A stretch of DNA of 64,000 bases from Dichetophora obliterata (taxonomy: Eukaryota > Arthropoda > Insecta > Diptera > Sciomyzidae). Shown piece after piece: positions 23,401-37,470 of this stretch (position 1 is the first letter of the stretch; every line of letters begins with the position of its first letter). The DNA is taken from positions 187,346,388 through 187,410,387 of the forward strand of contig OY986438.1 of the NCBI GenBank assembly GCA_963920525.1, in the 5' to 3' direction. A program made the position numbers and the translations under genes. The notes under the pieces are model-generated. The model ran no database searches. It saw only the letters and a list, made by a program, of their open reading frames with translations, and was not told where the DNA came from.

Positions 23401-26400
23401 TGAAATCTAATTTTTAAAATTATTTTAAGGATACAGTCTTGTGGGCAGTAGCTTAAGGAACATTTTGATGCATAAATCGTCCTTTTATGATGTATGGTTT
23501 AGAAGTTATGGCTAAAAAATCAAAAAAATCGCAAAAAACCACGTCAAAAACTATGATTCATGTAAAAAATTTTAACTAAGATTCTTGAAAAAAAATCAAA
23601 TTCCAGAAAACTTTTTTCTGAATATGCAGTCTTGTGTATATATGTATTAGAAACAATTTGGTGTATAAATCGTCCTTGTAGGATGTATGGTTTGGGAGTT
23701 ATGACGGAAAAAGCACATGTTTTTGGCCAGCTTCCACTCCAAAAAGTGTTCTACAACTCCTAAACTACAAGAGATAGAGCAAACGGCATTTGGACAAAGG
23801 AGTATCCCTTCTTAAGGACGAGGACCTGGTGCTCATTTTAATGCATGAATCGTCCTTATCTGATATGTAGTTTTTATTTTAGAAAATAAATAAAAAAAAT
23901 AAAAATTGACAAAAAAGGGCACATGAAATTAACATGAAATCTAATTTTTAAAATTATTTTAAGGATACAGTCTTGTGGGCAGTAGCTTAAGGAACATTTT
24001 GATGCATAAATCGTCCTTTTATGATGTATGGTTTAGAAGTTATGGCTAAAAAATCAAAAAAATCGCAAAAAACCACGTCAAAAACTATGATTCATGCAAA
24101 AAATTTTAACTAAGATTCTTGAAAAAAAATCAAATTCCAGAAAACTTTTTTCTGAATATGCAGTCTTGTGTATATATGTATTAGAAACAATTTGGTGTAT
24201 AAATCGTCCTTGTAGGATGTATGGTTTGGGAGTTATGACGGAAAAAGCACATGTTTTTGGCCAGCTTCCACTCCAAAAAGTGTTCTACAACTCCTAAACT
24301 ACAAGAGATAGAGCAAACGGCATTTGGACAAAGGAGTATCCCTTCTTAAGGACGAGGACCTGGTGCTCATTTTAATGCATGAATCGTCCTTATGTGATAT
24401 GTAGTTTTTATTTTAGAAAATAAATAAAAAAAATCAAAATTGACAAAAAAGGGCACATGAAATTAACATGAAATCTAATTTTTAAAATTATTTTAAGGAT
24501 ACAGTCTTGTGGGCAGTAGCTTAAGGAACATTTTGATGCATAAATCGTCCTTTTATGATGTATGGTTTAGAAGTTATGGCTAAAAAATCAAAAAAATCGC
24601 AAAAAACCACGTCAAAAATGATTCATGTAAAAAATTTTAACTAAGATTCTTGAAAAAAAAATCAAATTCCAGTAAACTTTTTTCTGAATATGCAGTCTTG
24701 TGTATATATGTATTAGAAACAATTTGGTGTATAAATCGTCCTTGTAGGATGTATGGTTTGGGAGTTATGACGGAAAAAGCACATGTTTTTGGCCAGCTTC
24801 CACTCCAAAAAGTGTTCTACAACTCCTAAACTACAAGAGATAGAGCAAACGGCATTTGGACAAAGGAGTATCCCTTCTTAAGGACGAGGACCTGGTGCTC
24901 ATTTTAATGCATGAATCGTCCTTATCTGATATGTAGTTTTTATTTTAGAAAATAAATAAAAAAAATAAAAATTGACAAAAAAGGGCACATGAAATTAACA
25001 TGAAATCTAATTTTTAAAATTATTTTAAGGATACAGTCTTGTGGGTAGTAGCTTAAGGAACATTTTGATGCATAAATCGTCCTTTTATGATGTATGGTTT
25101 AGAAGTTATGGCTAAAAAATAAAAAAAATCGCAAAAAACCACGTCAAAAACTATGATTCATGTAAAAAATTTTAACTAAGATTCTTGAAAAAAAATCAAA
25201 TTCCAGAAAACTTTTTTCTGAATATGCAGTCTTGTGTATATATGTATTAGAAACAATTTGGTGTATAAATCGTCCTTGTAGGATGTATGGTTTGGGAGTT
25301 ATGACGGAAAAAGCACATGTTTTTGGCCAGCTTCCACTCCAAAAAGTGTTCTACAACTCCTAAACTACAAGAGATAGAGCAAACGGCATTTGGACAAAGG
25401 AGTATCCCTTCTTAAGGACGAGGACCTGGTGCTCATTTTAATGCATGAATCGTCCTTATCTGATATGTAGTTTTTATTTTAGAAAATAAATAAAAAAAAT
25501 AAAAATTGACAAAAAAGGGCACATGAAATTAACATGAAATCTAATTTTTAAAATTATTTTAAGGATACAGTCTTGTGGGCAGTAGCTTAAGGAACATTTT
25601 GATGCATAAATCGTCCTTTTATGATGTATGGTTTAGAAGTTATGGCTAAAAAATCAAAAAAATCGCAAAAAACCACGTCAAAAACTATGATTCATGTAAA
25701 AAATTTTAACTAAGATTCTTGAAAAAAAATCAAATTCCAGAAAACTTTTTTCTGAATATGCAGTCTTGTGTATATATGTATTAGAAACAATTTGGTGTAT
25801 AAATCGTCCTTGTAGGATGTATGGTTTGGGAGTTATGACGGAAAAAGCACATGTTTTTGGCCAGCTTCCACTCCAAAAAGTGTTCTACAACTCCTAAACT
25901 ACAAGAGATAGAACAAACGGCATTTGGACAAAGGAGTATCCCTTCTTAAGGACGAGGACCTGGTGCTCATTTTAATGCATGAATCGTCCTTATGTGATAT
26001 GTAGTTTTTATTTTAGAAAATAAATAAAAAAAATCAAAATTGACAAAAAAGGGCACATGAAATTAACATGAAATCTAATTTTTAAAATTATTTTAAGGAT
26101 ACAGTCTTGTGGGCAGTAGCTTAAGGAACATTTTGATGCATAAATCGTCCTTTTATGATGTATGGTTTAGAAGTTATGGCTAAAAAATCAAAAAAATCGC
26201 AAAAAACCACGTCAAAAATGATTCATGTAAAAAATTTTAACTAAGATTCTTGAAAAAAAAATCAAATTCCAGTAAACTTTTTTCTGAATATGCAGTCTTG
26301 TGTATATATGTATTAGAAACAATTTGGTGTATAAATCGTCCTTGTAGGATGTATGGTTTGGGAGTTATGACGGAAAAAGCACATGTTTTTGGCCAGCTTC

Positions 26401-27350
26401 CACTCCAAAAAGTGTTCTACAACTCCTAAACTACAAGAGATAGAGCAAACGGCATTTGGATAAAGGAGTATCCCTTCTTAAGGACGAAGACCTGGTGCTC
26501 ATTTTAATGCATGAATCGTCCTTATCTGATATGTAGTTTTTATTTTAGAAAATAAATAAAAAAAATCAAAATTGACAAAAAAGGGCACATGAAATTAACA
26601 TGAAATCTAATTTTTAAAATTATTTTAAGGATACAGTCTTGTGGGCAGTAGCTTAAGGAACATTTTGATGCATAAATCGTCCTTTTATGATGTATGGTTT
26701 AGAAGTAATGGCTAAAAAATCAAAAAAATCGCAAAAAACCACGTCAAAAACTATGATTCATGTAAAAAATTTTAACTAAGATTCTTGAAAAAAAATCAAA
26801 TTCCAGTAAACTTTTTTCTGAATATGCAGTCTTGTGTATATATGTATTAGAAACAATTTGGTGTATAAATCGTCCTTGTAGGATGTATGGTTTGGGAGCT
26901 ATGACGGAAAAAGCACATGTTTTTGGCCAGCTTCCACTCCAAAAAGTGTTCTACAACTCCTAAACTACAAGAGATAGAGCAAACGGCATTTGGACAAAGG
27001 AGTATCCCTTCTTAAGGACGAGGACCTGGTGCTCATTTTAATGCATGAATCGTCCTTATCTGATATGTAGTTTTTATTTTAGAAAATAAATAAAAAAAAT
27101 CAAAATTGACAAAAAAGGGCACATGAAATTAACATGAAATCTAATTTTTAAAATTATTTTAAGGATACAGTCTTGTGGGCAGTAGCTTAAGAAACATTTT
27201 GATGCATAAATCGTCCTTTTATGATGTATGGTTTAGAAGTTATGGCTAAAAAATCAAAAAAATCGCAAAAAACAACGTCAAAAATGATTCATGTAAAAAA
27301 TTTTAACTAAGATTCTTGAAAAAAAAATCAAATTCCAGTAAACTTTTTTC
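20421..27350 (+). repeat. Region of ~1600-bp three-unit and ~2132-bp four-unit blocks
   Basis: The marker TTATGTGATATG (for TTATCTGATATG) together with AAATCAAAATTG appears in units 20421, 22021, 24153 and 25753, at offsets 1600, 2132 and 1600. Unit lengths from 20421 run 532, 534, 534, then 532, 532, 534, 534, then 532, 534, 534, then 532. The simplest reading is a three-unit block copied repeatedly, one copy having gained an extra 532-bp unit. Confidence 0.8.
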
Positions 27351-29486
27351 TGAATATGCAGTCTTGTGTATATATGTATTAAAAACAATTTGGTGTATAA
27401 ATCGTCCTTGTAGGATGTATGGTTTGGGAGTTATGACGGAAAAAGCACATGTTTTTGGCCAGCTTCCACTCCAAAAAGTGTTCTACAACTCCTAAACTAC
27501 AAGAGATAGAGCAAACGGCATTTGGACAAAGGAGTATCCCTTCTTAAGGACGAGGACCTGGTGCTCATTTTAATGCATGAATCGTCCTTATCTGATATGT
27601 AGTTTTTATTTTAGAAAATAAATAAAAAAAATAAAAATTGACAAAAAAGGGCACATGAAATTAACATGAAATATAATTTTTAAAATTATTTTAAGGATAC
27701 AGTATTGTGGGCAGTAGCTTAAGGAACATTTTGATGCATAAATCGTCCTTTTATGATGTATGGTTTAGAAGTTATGGCTAAAAAATCAAAAAAATCCCAA
27801 AAAACCACGTCAAAAACTATGATTCATGTAAAAAATTTTAACTAAGATTCTTGAAAAAAAATCAAATTCCAGAAAACTTTTTTCTGAATATGCAGTCTTG
27901 TGTATATATGTATTAGAAACAATTTGGTGTATAAATCGTCCTTGTAGGATGTATGGTTTGGGAGCTATGACGGAAAAAGCACATGTTTTTGGCCAGCTTC
28001 CACTCCAAAAAGTGTTCTACAACTCCTAAACTACAAGAGATAGAGCAAACGGCATTTGGACAAAGGAGTATCCCTTCTTAAGGACAAGGACCTAGTGCTC
28101 ATTTTAATGCATGAATCGTCCTTATCTGATATGTAGTTTTTATTTTAGAAAATAAATAAAAAAAATAAAAATTGACAAAAAAGGGCTCATGAAATTAACA
28201 TGAAATCTAATTTTTAAAATTATTTTAAGGATACAGTCTTGTGGGCAGTAGCTTAAGGAACATTTTGATGCATAAATCGTCCTTTTATGATGTATGGTTT
28301 AGAAGTTATGGCTAAAAAATCAAAAAAATCGCAAAAAACCACGTCTAAAACTATGATTCATGTAAAAAATTTTAACTAAGATTCTTGAAAAAAAATCAAA
28401 TTCCAGAAAACTTTTTTCTGAATATGCAGTCTTGTGTATATATGTATTAGAAACAATTTGGTGTATAAATCGTCCTTGTAGGATGTATGGTTTGGGAGTT
28501 ATGACGGAAAAAGCACATGTTTTTGGCCAGCTTCCACTCCAAAAAGTGTTCTACAACTCCTAAACTACAAGAGATAGAGCAAACGGCATTTGGACAAAGG
28601 AGTATCCCTTCTTAAGGACGAGGACCTGGTGCTCATTTTAATGCATGAATCGTCCTTATCTGATATGTAGTTTTTATTTTAGAAAATAAATAAAAAAAAT
28701 AAAAATTGACAAAAAAGGGCACATGAAATTAACATGAAATCTAATTTTTAAAATTATTTTAAGGATACAGTCTTGTGGGCAGTAGCTTAAGGAACATTTT
28801 GATGCATAAATCGTCCTTTTATGATGTATGGTTTAGAAGTTATGGCTAAAAAATCAAAAAAATCCCAAAAAACCACGTCAAAAACTATGATTCATGTAAA
28901 AAATTTTAACTAAGATTCTTGAAAAAAAATCAAATTCCAGAAAACTTTTTTCTGAATATGCAGTCTTGTGTATATATGTATTAGAAACAATTTGGTGTAT
29001 AAATCGTCCTTGTAGGATGTATGGTTTGGGAGCTATGACGGAAAAAGCACATGTTTTTGGCCAGCTTCCACTCCAAAAAGTGTTCTACAACTCCTAAACT
29101 ACAAGAGATAGAGCAAACGGCATTTGGACAAAGGAGTATCCCTTCTTAAGGACAAGGACCTAGTGCTCATTTTAATGCATGAATCGTCCTTATCTGATAT
29201 GTAGTTTTTATTTTAGAAAATAAATAAAAAAAATAAAAATTGACAAAAAAGGGCTCATGAAATTAACATGAAATCTAATTTTTAAAATTATTTTAAGGAT
29301 ACAGTCTTGTGGGCAGTAGCTTAAGGAACATTTTGATGCATAAATCGTCCTTTTATGATGTATGGTTTAGAAGTTATGGCTAAAAAATCAAAAAAATCGC
29401 AAAAAACCACGTCTAAAACTATGATTCATGTAAAAAATTTTAACTAAGATTCTTGAAAAAAAATCAAATTCCAGAAAACTTTTTTC
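27351..29486 (+). repeat. Two tandem copies of a 1068-bp two-unit block
   Basis: The variants AAATCCCAAAAAACC (about 27794, 28862), GGGAGCTATGACGG (about 27960, 29028), GACAAGGACCTAGTG (28083, 29151) and GGGCTCATG (about 28183, 29251) all recur at 1068 bp. They span units 27351-28418 and 28419-29486, each 534 + 534 bp. This is a clear recent two-unit duplication. Confidence 0.87.
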
Positions 29487-30020
29487 TGAATATGCAGTCT
29501 TGTGTATATATGTATTAGAAACAATTTGGTGTATAAATCGTCCTTGTAGGATGTATGGTTTGGGAGTTATGACGGAAAAAGCACATGTTTTTGGCCAGCT
29601 TCCACTCCAAAAAGTGTTCTACAACTCCTAAACTACAAGAGATAGAGCAAACGGCATTTGGACAAAGGAGTATCCCTTCTTAAGGACGAGGACCTGGTGC
29701 TCATTTTAATGCATGAATCGTCCTTATCTGATATATAGTTTTTATTTTAGAAAATAAATAAAAAAAATAAAAATTGACAAAAAAGGGCTCATGGAATTAA
29801 CATGAAATCTAATTTTTAAAATTATTTTAAGGATACAGTCTTGTGGGCAGTAGCTTAAGGAACATTTTGATGCATAAATCGTGCTTTTATGATGGATGGT
29901 TTAGAAGTTATGGCTAAAAAATCAAAAAAATCGCAAAAAACCACGTCAAAAACTATGATTCATGTAAAAAATTTTAACTAAGATTCTTGAAAAAAAATCA
30001 AATTCCAGAAAACTTTTTTC

Positions 30021-33000
30021 TGAATATGCAGTCTTGTGTATATATGTATTAGAAACAATTTGGTGTATAAATCGTCCTTGTAGGATGTATGGTTTGGGAG
30101 TTATGACGGAAAAAGCACATGTTTTGGCCAGCTTCCACTCCAAAAAGTGTTCTACAACTCCTAAACTACAAGAGATAGAGCAAACGGCATTTGGACAAAG
30201 GAGTATCCCTTCTTAAGGACGAGGACCTAGTGCTCATTTTAATGCATGAATCGTCCTTATCTGATATGTAGTTTTTATTTTAGAAAATAAATAAAAAAAA
30301 TAAAAATTGACAAAAAAGGGCTCATGAAATTAACATGAAATCTAATTTTTAAAATTATTTTAAGGATACAGTCTTGTGGGCAGTAGCTTAAGGAACATTT
30401 TGATGCATAAATCGTCCTTTTATGATGTATGGTTTAGAAGTTATGGCTAAAAAATCAAAAAAATCGCAAAAAACCACGTCAAAAATGATTCATGTAAAAA
30501 ATTTTAACTAAGATTCTTGAAAAAAAATCAAATTCCAGAAAACTTTTTTCTGAATATGCAGTCTTGTGTATATATGTATTAGAAACAATTTGGTGTATAA
30601 ATCGTCCTTGTAGGATGTATGGTTTGGGAGTTATGACGGAAAAAGCACATGTTTTTGGCCAGCTTCCACTCCAAAAAGTGTTCTACAACTCCTAAACTAC
30701 AAGAGATAGAGCAAACGGCATTTGGACAAAGGAGTATCCCTTCTTAAGGACGAGGACCTAGTGCTCATTTTAATGCATGAATCGTCCTTATCTGATATGT
30801 AGTTTTTATTTTAGAAAATAAATAAAAAAAATAAAAATTGACAAAAAAGGGCTCATGAAATTAACATGAAATCTAATTTTTAAAATTATTTTAAGGATAC
30901 AGTCTTGTGGGCAGTAGCTTAAGGAACATTTTGATGCATAAATCGTCCTTTTATGATGTATGGTTTAGAAGTTATGGCTAAAAAATAAAAAAAATCGCAA
31001 AAAACCACGTCAAAAATGATTCATGTAAAAAATTTTAACTAAGATTCTTGAAAAAAAAATCAAATTCCAGTAAACTTTTTTCTGAATATGCAGTCTTGTG
31101 TATATATGTATTAGAAACAATTTGGTGTATAAATCGTCCTTGTAGGATGTATGGTTTGGGAGTTATGACGGAAAAAGCACATGTTTTTGGCCAGCTTCCA
31201 CTCCAAAAAGTGTTCTACAACTCCTAAACTACAAGAGATAGAGCAAACGGCATTTGGACAAAGGAGTATCCCTTCTTAAGGACGAGGACCTGGTGCTCAT
31301 TTTAATGCATGAATCGTCCTTATCTGATATGTAGTTTTTATTTTAGAAAATAAATAAAAAAAATAAAAATTGACAAAAAAGGGCACATGAAATTAACATG
31401 AAATCTAATTTTTAAAATTATTTTAAGGATACAGTCTTGTGGGCAGTAGCTTAAGGAACATTTTGATGCATAAATCGTCCTTTTATGATGTATGGTTTAG
31501 AAGTTATGGCTAAAAAATCAAAAAAATCGCAAAAAACCACGTCAAAAACTATGATTCATGTAAAAAATTTTAACTAAGATTCTTGAAAAAAAATCAAATT
31601 CCAGAAAACTTTTTTCTGAATATGCAGTCTTGTGTATATATGTATTAGAAACAATTTGGTGTATAAATCGTCCTTGTAGGATGTATGGTTTGGGAGTTAT
31701 GACGGAAAAAGCACATGTTTTGGCCAGCTTCCACTCCAAAAAGTGTTCTACAACTCCTAAACTACAAGAGATAGAGCAAACGGCATTTGGACAAAGGAGT
31801 ATCCCTTCTTAAGGACGAGGACCTAGTGCTCATTTTAATGCATGAATCGTCCTTATCTGATATGTAGTTTTTATTTTAGAAAATAAATAAAAAAAATAAA
31901 AATTGACAAAAAAGGGCTCATGAAATTAACATGAAATCTAATTTTTAAAATTATTTTAAGGATACAGTCTTGTGGGCAGTAGCTTAAGGAACATTTTGAT
32001 GCATAAATCGTCCTTTTATGATGTATGGTTTAGAAGTTATGGCTAAAAAATCAAAAAAATCGCAAAAAACCACGTCAAAAATGATTCATGTAAAAAATTT
32101 TAACTAAGATTCTTGAAAAAAAATCAAATTCCAGAAAACTTTTTTCTGAATATGCAGTCTTGTGTATATATGTATTAGAAACAATTTGGTGTATAAATCG
32201 TCCTTGTAGGATGTATGGTTTGGGAGTTATGACGGAAAAAGCACATGTTTTTGGCCAGCTTCCACTCCAAAAAGTGTTCTACAACTCCTAAACTACAAGA
32301 GATAGAGCAAACGGCATTTGGACAAAGGAGTATCCCTTCTTAAGGACGAGGACCTAGTGCTCATTTTAATGCATGAATCGTCCTTATCTGATATGTAGTT
32401 TTTATTTTAGAAAATAAATAAAAAAAATAAAAATTGACAAAAAAGGGCTCATGAAATTAACATGAAATCTAATTTTTAAAATTATTTTAAGGATACAGTC
32501 TTGTGGGCAGTAGCTTAAGGAACATTTTGATGCATAAATCGTCCTTTTATGATGTATGGTTTAGAAGTTATGGCTAAAAAATAAAAAAAATCGCAAAAAA
32601 CCACGTCAAAAATGATTCATGTAAAAAATTTTAACTAAGATTCTTGAAAAAAAAATCAAATTCCAGTAAACTTTTTTCTGAATATGCAGTCTTGTGTATA
32701 TATGTATTAGAAACAATTTGGTGTATAAATCGTCCTTGTAGGATGTATGGTTTGGGAGTTATGACGGAAAAAGCACATGTTTTTGGCCAGCTTCCACTCC
32801 AAAAAGTGTTCTACAACTCCTAAACTACAAGAGATAGAGCAAACGGCATTTGGACAAAGGAGTATCCCTTCTTAAGGACGAGGACCTGGTGCTCATTTTA
32901 ATGCATGAATCGTCCTTATCTGATATGTAGTTTTTATTTTAGAAAATAAATAAAAAAAATAAAAATTGACAAAAAAGGGCACATGAAATTAACATGAAAT

Positions 33001-33209
33001 ATAATTTTTAAAATTATTTTAAGGATACAGTATTGTGGGCAGTAGCTTAAGGAACATTTTGATGCATAAATCGTCCTTTTATGATGTATGGTTTAGAAGT
33101 TATGGCTAAAAAATCAAAAAAATCGCAAAAAACCACGTCAAAAATGATTCATGTAAAAAATTTTAACTAAGATTCTTGAAAAAAAATCAAATTCCAGAAA
33201 ACTTTTTTC
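30021..33209 (+). repeat. Two tandem copies of a ~1596-bp three-unit block
   Basis: Unit lengths are 530, 532, 534 (30021, 30551, 31083), then 530, 532, 531 (31617, 32147, 32679). A one-T deletion giving CATGTTTTGGCC occurs only at about 30119 and 31715, exactly 1596 bp apart. GACCTAGTGCTC and GGGCTCATGAAATT lie in the first two units of both blocks. The deletion produces identical 65-codon and 60-codon open frames in both blocks, which are not genes. Confidence 0.88.
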
Positions 33210-34276
33210 TGAATATGCAGTCTTGTGTATATATGTATTAGAAACAATTTGGTGTATAAATCGTCCTTGTAGGATGTATGGTTTGGGAGTTATGACGGAA
33301 AAAGCACATGTTTTTGGCCAGCTTCCACTCCAAAAAGTGTTCTACAACTCCTAAACTACAAGAGATAGAGCAAACGGCATTTGGACAAAGGAGTATCCCT
33401 TCTTAAGGACGAGGACCTGGTGCTCATTTTAATGCATGAATCGTCCTTATCTGATATGTAGTTTTTATTTTAGAAAATAAATAAAAAAAATAAAAATTGA
33501 CAAAAAAGGGCACATGAAATTAACATGAAATCTAATTTTTAAAATTATTTTAAGGATACAGTCTTGTGGGCAGTAGCTTAAGGAACATTTTGATGCATAA
33601 ATCGTCCTTTTATGATGTATGGTTTAGAAGTTATGGCTAAAAAATCAAAAAAATCGCAAAAAACCACGTCAAAAACTATGATTCATGTAAAAAATTTTAA
33701 CTAAGATTCTTGAAAAAAAATCAAATTCCAGAAAACTTTTTTCTGAATATGCAGTCTTGTGTATATATGTATTAGAAACAATTTGGTGTATAAATCGTCC
33801 TTGTAGGATGTATGGTTTGGGAGTTATGACGGAAAAAGCACATGTTTTTGGCCAGCTTCCACTCCAAAAAGTGTTCTACAACTCCTAAACTACAAGAGAT
33901 AGAGCAAACGGCATTTGGACAAAGGAGTATCCCTTCTTAAGGACGAGGACCTGGTGCTCATTTTAATGCATGAATCGTCCTTATCTGATATGTAGTTTTT
34001 ATTTTAGAAAATAAATAAAAAAAATAAAAATTGACAAAAAAGGGCACATGAAATTAACATGAAATCTAATTTTTAAAATTATTTTAAGGATACAGTCTTG
34101 TGGGCAGTAGCTTAAGGAACATTTTGATGCATAAATCGTCCTTTTATGATGTATGGTTTAGAAGTTATGGCTAAAAAATCAAAAAAATCGCAAAAAACCA
34201 CGTCAAAAATGATTCATGTAAAAAATTTTAACTAAGATTCTTGAAAAAAAAAATCAAATTCCAGAAAACTTTTTTC

Positions 34277-37200
34277 TGAATATGCAGTCTTGTGTATATA
34301 TGTATTAGAAACAATTTGGTGTATAAATCGTCCTTGTAGGATGTATGGTTTGGGAGTTATGACGGAAAAAGCACATGTTTTTGGCCAGCTTCCACTCCAA
34401 AAAGTGTTCTACAACTCCTAAACTACAAGAGATAGAGCAAACGGCATTTGGACAAAGGAGTATCCCTTCTTAAGGACGAGGACCTAGTGCTCATTTTAAT
34501 GCATGAATCGTCCTTATCTGATATGTAGTTTTTATTTTAGAAAATAAATAAAAAAAATAAAAATTGACAAAAAAGGGCTCATGAAATTAACATGAAATCT
34601 AATTTTTAAAATTATTTTAAGGATACAGTATTGTGGGCAGTAGCTTAAGGAACATTTTGATGCATAAATCGTCCTTTTATGATGTATGGTTTAGAAGTTA
34701 TGGCTAAAAAATCAAAAAAATCGCAAAAAACCACGTCAAAAATGATTCATGTAAAAAATTTTAACTAAGATTCTTGAAAAAAAAATCAAATTCCAGTAAA
34801 CTTTTTTCTGAATATGCAGTCTTGTGTATATATGTATTAGAAACAATTTGGTGTATAAATCGTCCTTGTAGGATGTATGGTTTGGGAGTTATGACGGAAA
34901 AAGCACATGTTTTTGGCCAGCTTCCACTCCAAAAAGTGTTCTACAACTCCTAAACTACAAGAGATAGAGCAAACGGCATTTGGACAAAGGAGTATCCCTT
35001 CTTAAGGACGAGGACCTGGTGCTCATTTTAATGCATGAATCGTCCTTATCTGATATGTAGTTTTTATTTTAGAAAATAAATAAAAAAAATAAAAATTGAC
35101 AAAAAAGGGCACATGAAATTAACATGAAATATAATTTTTAAAATTATTTTAAGGATACAGTATTGTGGGCAGTAGCTTAAGGAACATTTTGATGCATAAA
35201 TCGTCCTTTTATGATGTATGGTTTAGAAGTTATGGCTAAAAAATCAAAAAAATCGCAAAAAACCACGTCAAAAATGATTCATGTAAAAAATTTTAACTAA
35301 GATTCTTGAAAAAAAATCAAATTCCAGAAAACTTTTTTCTGAATATGCAGTCTTGTGTATATATGTATTAGAAACAATTTGGTGTATAAATCGTCCTTGT
35401 AGGATGTATGGTTTGGGAGTTATGACGGAAAAAGCACATGTTTTTGGCCAGCTTCCACTCCAAAAAGTGTTCTACAACTCCTAAACTACAAGAGATAGAG
35501 CAAACGGCATTTGGACAAAGGAGTATCCCTTCTTAAGGACGAGGACCTGGTGCTCATTTTAATGCATGAATCGTCCTTATCTGATATGTAGTTTTTATTT
35601 TAGAAAATAAATAAAAAAAATAAAAATTGACAAAAAAGGGCACATGAAATTAACATGAAATCTAATTTTTAAAATTATTTTAAGGATACAGTCTTGTGGG
35701 CAGTAGCTTAAGGAACATTTTGATGCATAAATCGTCCTTTTATGATGTATGGTTTAGAAGTTATGGCTAAAAAATCAAAAAAATCGCAAAAAACCACGTC
35801 AAAAACTATGATTCATGTAAAAAATTTTAACTAAGATTCTTGAAAAAAAATCAAATTCCAGAAAACTTTTTTCTGAATATGCAGTCTTGTGTATATATGT
35901 ATTAGAAACAATTTGGTGTATAAATCGTCCTTGTAGGATGTATGGTTTGGGAGTTATGACGGAAAAAGCACATGTTTTTGGCCAGCTTCCACTCCAAAAA
36001 GTGTTCTACAACTCCTAAACTACAAGAGATAGAGCAAACGGCATTTGGACAAAGGAGTATCCCTTCTTAAGGACGAGGACCTGGTGCTCATTTTAATGCA
36101 TGAATCGTCCTTATCTGATATGTAGTTTTTATTTTAGAAAATAAATAAAAAAAATAAAAATTGACAAAAAAGGGCACATGAAATTAACATGAAATCTAAT
36201 TTTTAAAATTATTTTAAGGATACAGTCTTGTGGGCAGTAGCTTAAGGAACATTTTGATGCATAAATCGTCCTTTTATGATGTATGGTTTAGAAGTTATGG
36301 CTAAAAAATCAAAAAAATCGCAAAAAACCACGTCAAAAATGATTCATGTAAAAAATTTTAACTAAGATTCTTGAAAAAAAAATCAAATTCCAGTAAACTT
36401 TTTTCTGAATATGCAGTCTTGTGTATATATGTATTAGAAACAATTTGGTGTATAAATCGTCCTTGTAGGATGTATGGTTTGGGAGTTATGACGGAAAAAG
36501 CACATGTTTTTGGCCAGCTTCCACTCCAAAAAGTGTTCTACAACTCCTAAACTACAAGAGATAGAGCAAACGGCATTTGGACAAAGGAGTATCCTTTCTT
36601 AAGGACGAGGACCTGGTGCTTATTTTAATGCGTGAATCGTCCTTATCTGATATGTAGTTTTTATTTTAGAAAATAAATAAAAAAAATAAAAATTGACAAA
36701 AAAGGGCACATGAAATTAACATGAAATATAATTTTTAAAATTATTTTAAGGATACAGTATTGTGGGCAGTAGCTTAAGGAACATTTTGATGCATAAATCG
36801 TCCTTTTATGATGTATGGTTTAGAAGTTATGGCTAAAAAATCAAAAAAATCGCAAAAAACCACGTCAAAAATGATTCATGTAAAAAATTTTAACTAAGAT
36901 TCTTGAAAAAAAATCAAATTCCAGAAAACTTTTTTCTGAATATGCAGTCTTGTGTATATATGTATTAGAAACAATTTGGTGTATAAATCGTCCTTGTAGG
37001 ATGTATGGTTTGGGAGTTATGACGGAAAAAGCACATGTTTTTGGCCAGCTTCCACTCCAAAAAGTGTTCTACAACTCCTAAACTACAAGAGATAGAGCAA
37101 ACGGCATTTGGACAAAGGAGTATCCCTTCTTAAGGACGAGGACCTGGTGCTCATTTTAATGCATGAATCGTCCTTATCTGATATGTAGTTTTTATTTTAG

Positions 37201-37470
37201 AAAATAAATAAAAAAAATAAAAATTGACAAAAAAGGGCACATGAAATTAACATGAAATCTAATTTTTAAAATTATTTTAAGGATACAGTCTTGTGGGCAG
37301 TAGCTTAAGGAACATTTTGATGCATAAATCGTCCTTTTATGATGTATGGTTTAGAAGTTATGGCTAAAAAATCAAAAAAATCGCAAAAAACCACGTCAAA
37401 AACTATGATTCATGTAAAAAATTTTAACTAAGATTCTTGAAAAAAAATCAAATTCCAGAAAACTTTTTTC
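34277..37470 (+). repeat. Two tandem copies of a 1597-bp three-unit block
   Basis: Unit lengths 532, 531, 534 (34277, 34809, 35340) repeat exactly at 35874, 36406 and 36937. The GAAATATAATTT and CAGTATTGTGGG pair marks the middle unit in both. The second block has private changes, such as GTGCTTATTTTAATGCGTG at about 36618. The same marker pair also occurs in unit 32679, so related blocks extend leftward. Confidence 0.83.

Noticed and set aside
24094..24297. 67-codon open frame starting at a private ATG in the satellite
   Set aside because: The start depends on a single base change (CATGCAAAA for CATGTAAAA) in one unit, and the frame is not conserved as coding.
29946..31812. Identical pairs of 65- and 60-codon open frames 1596 bp apart
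   Set aside because: Identity comes from duplication of a three-unit satellite block sharing a one-base deletion, not from selection on a protein.
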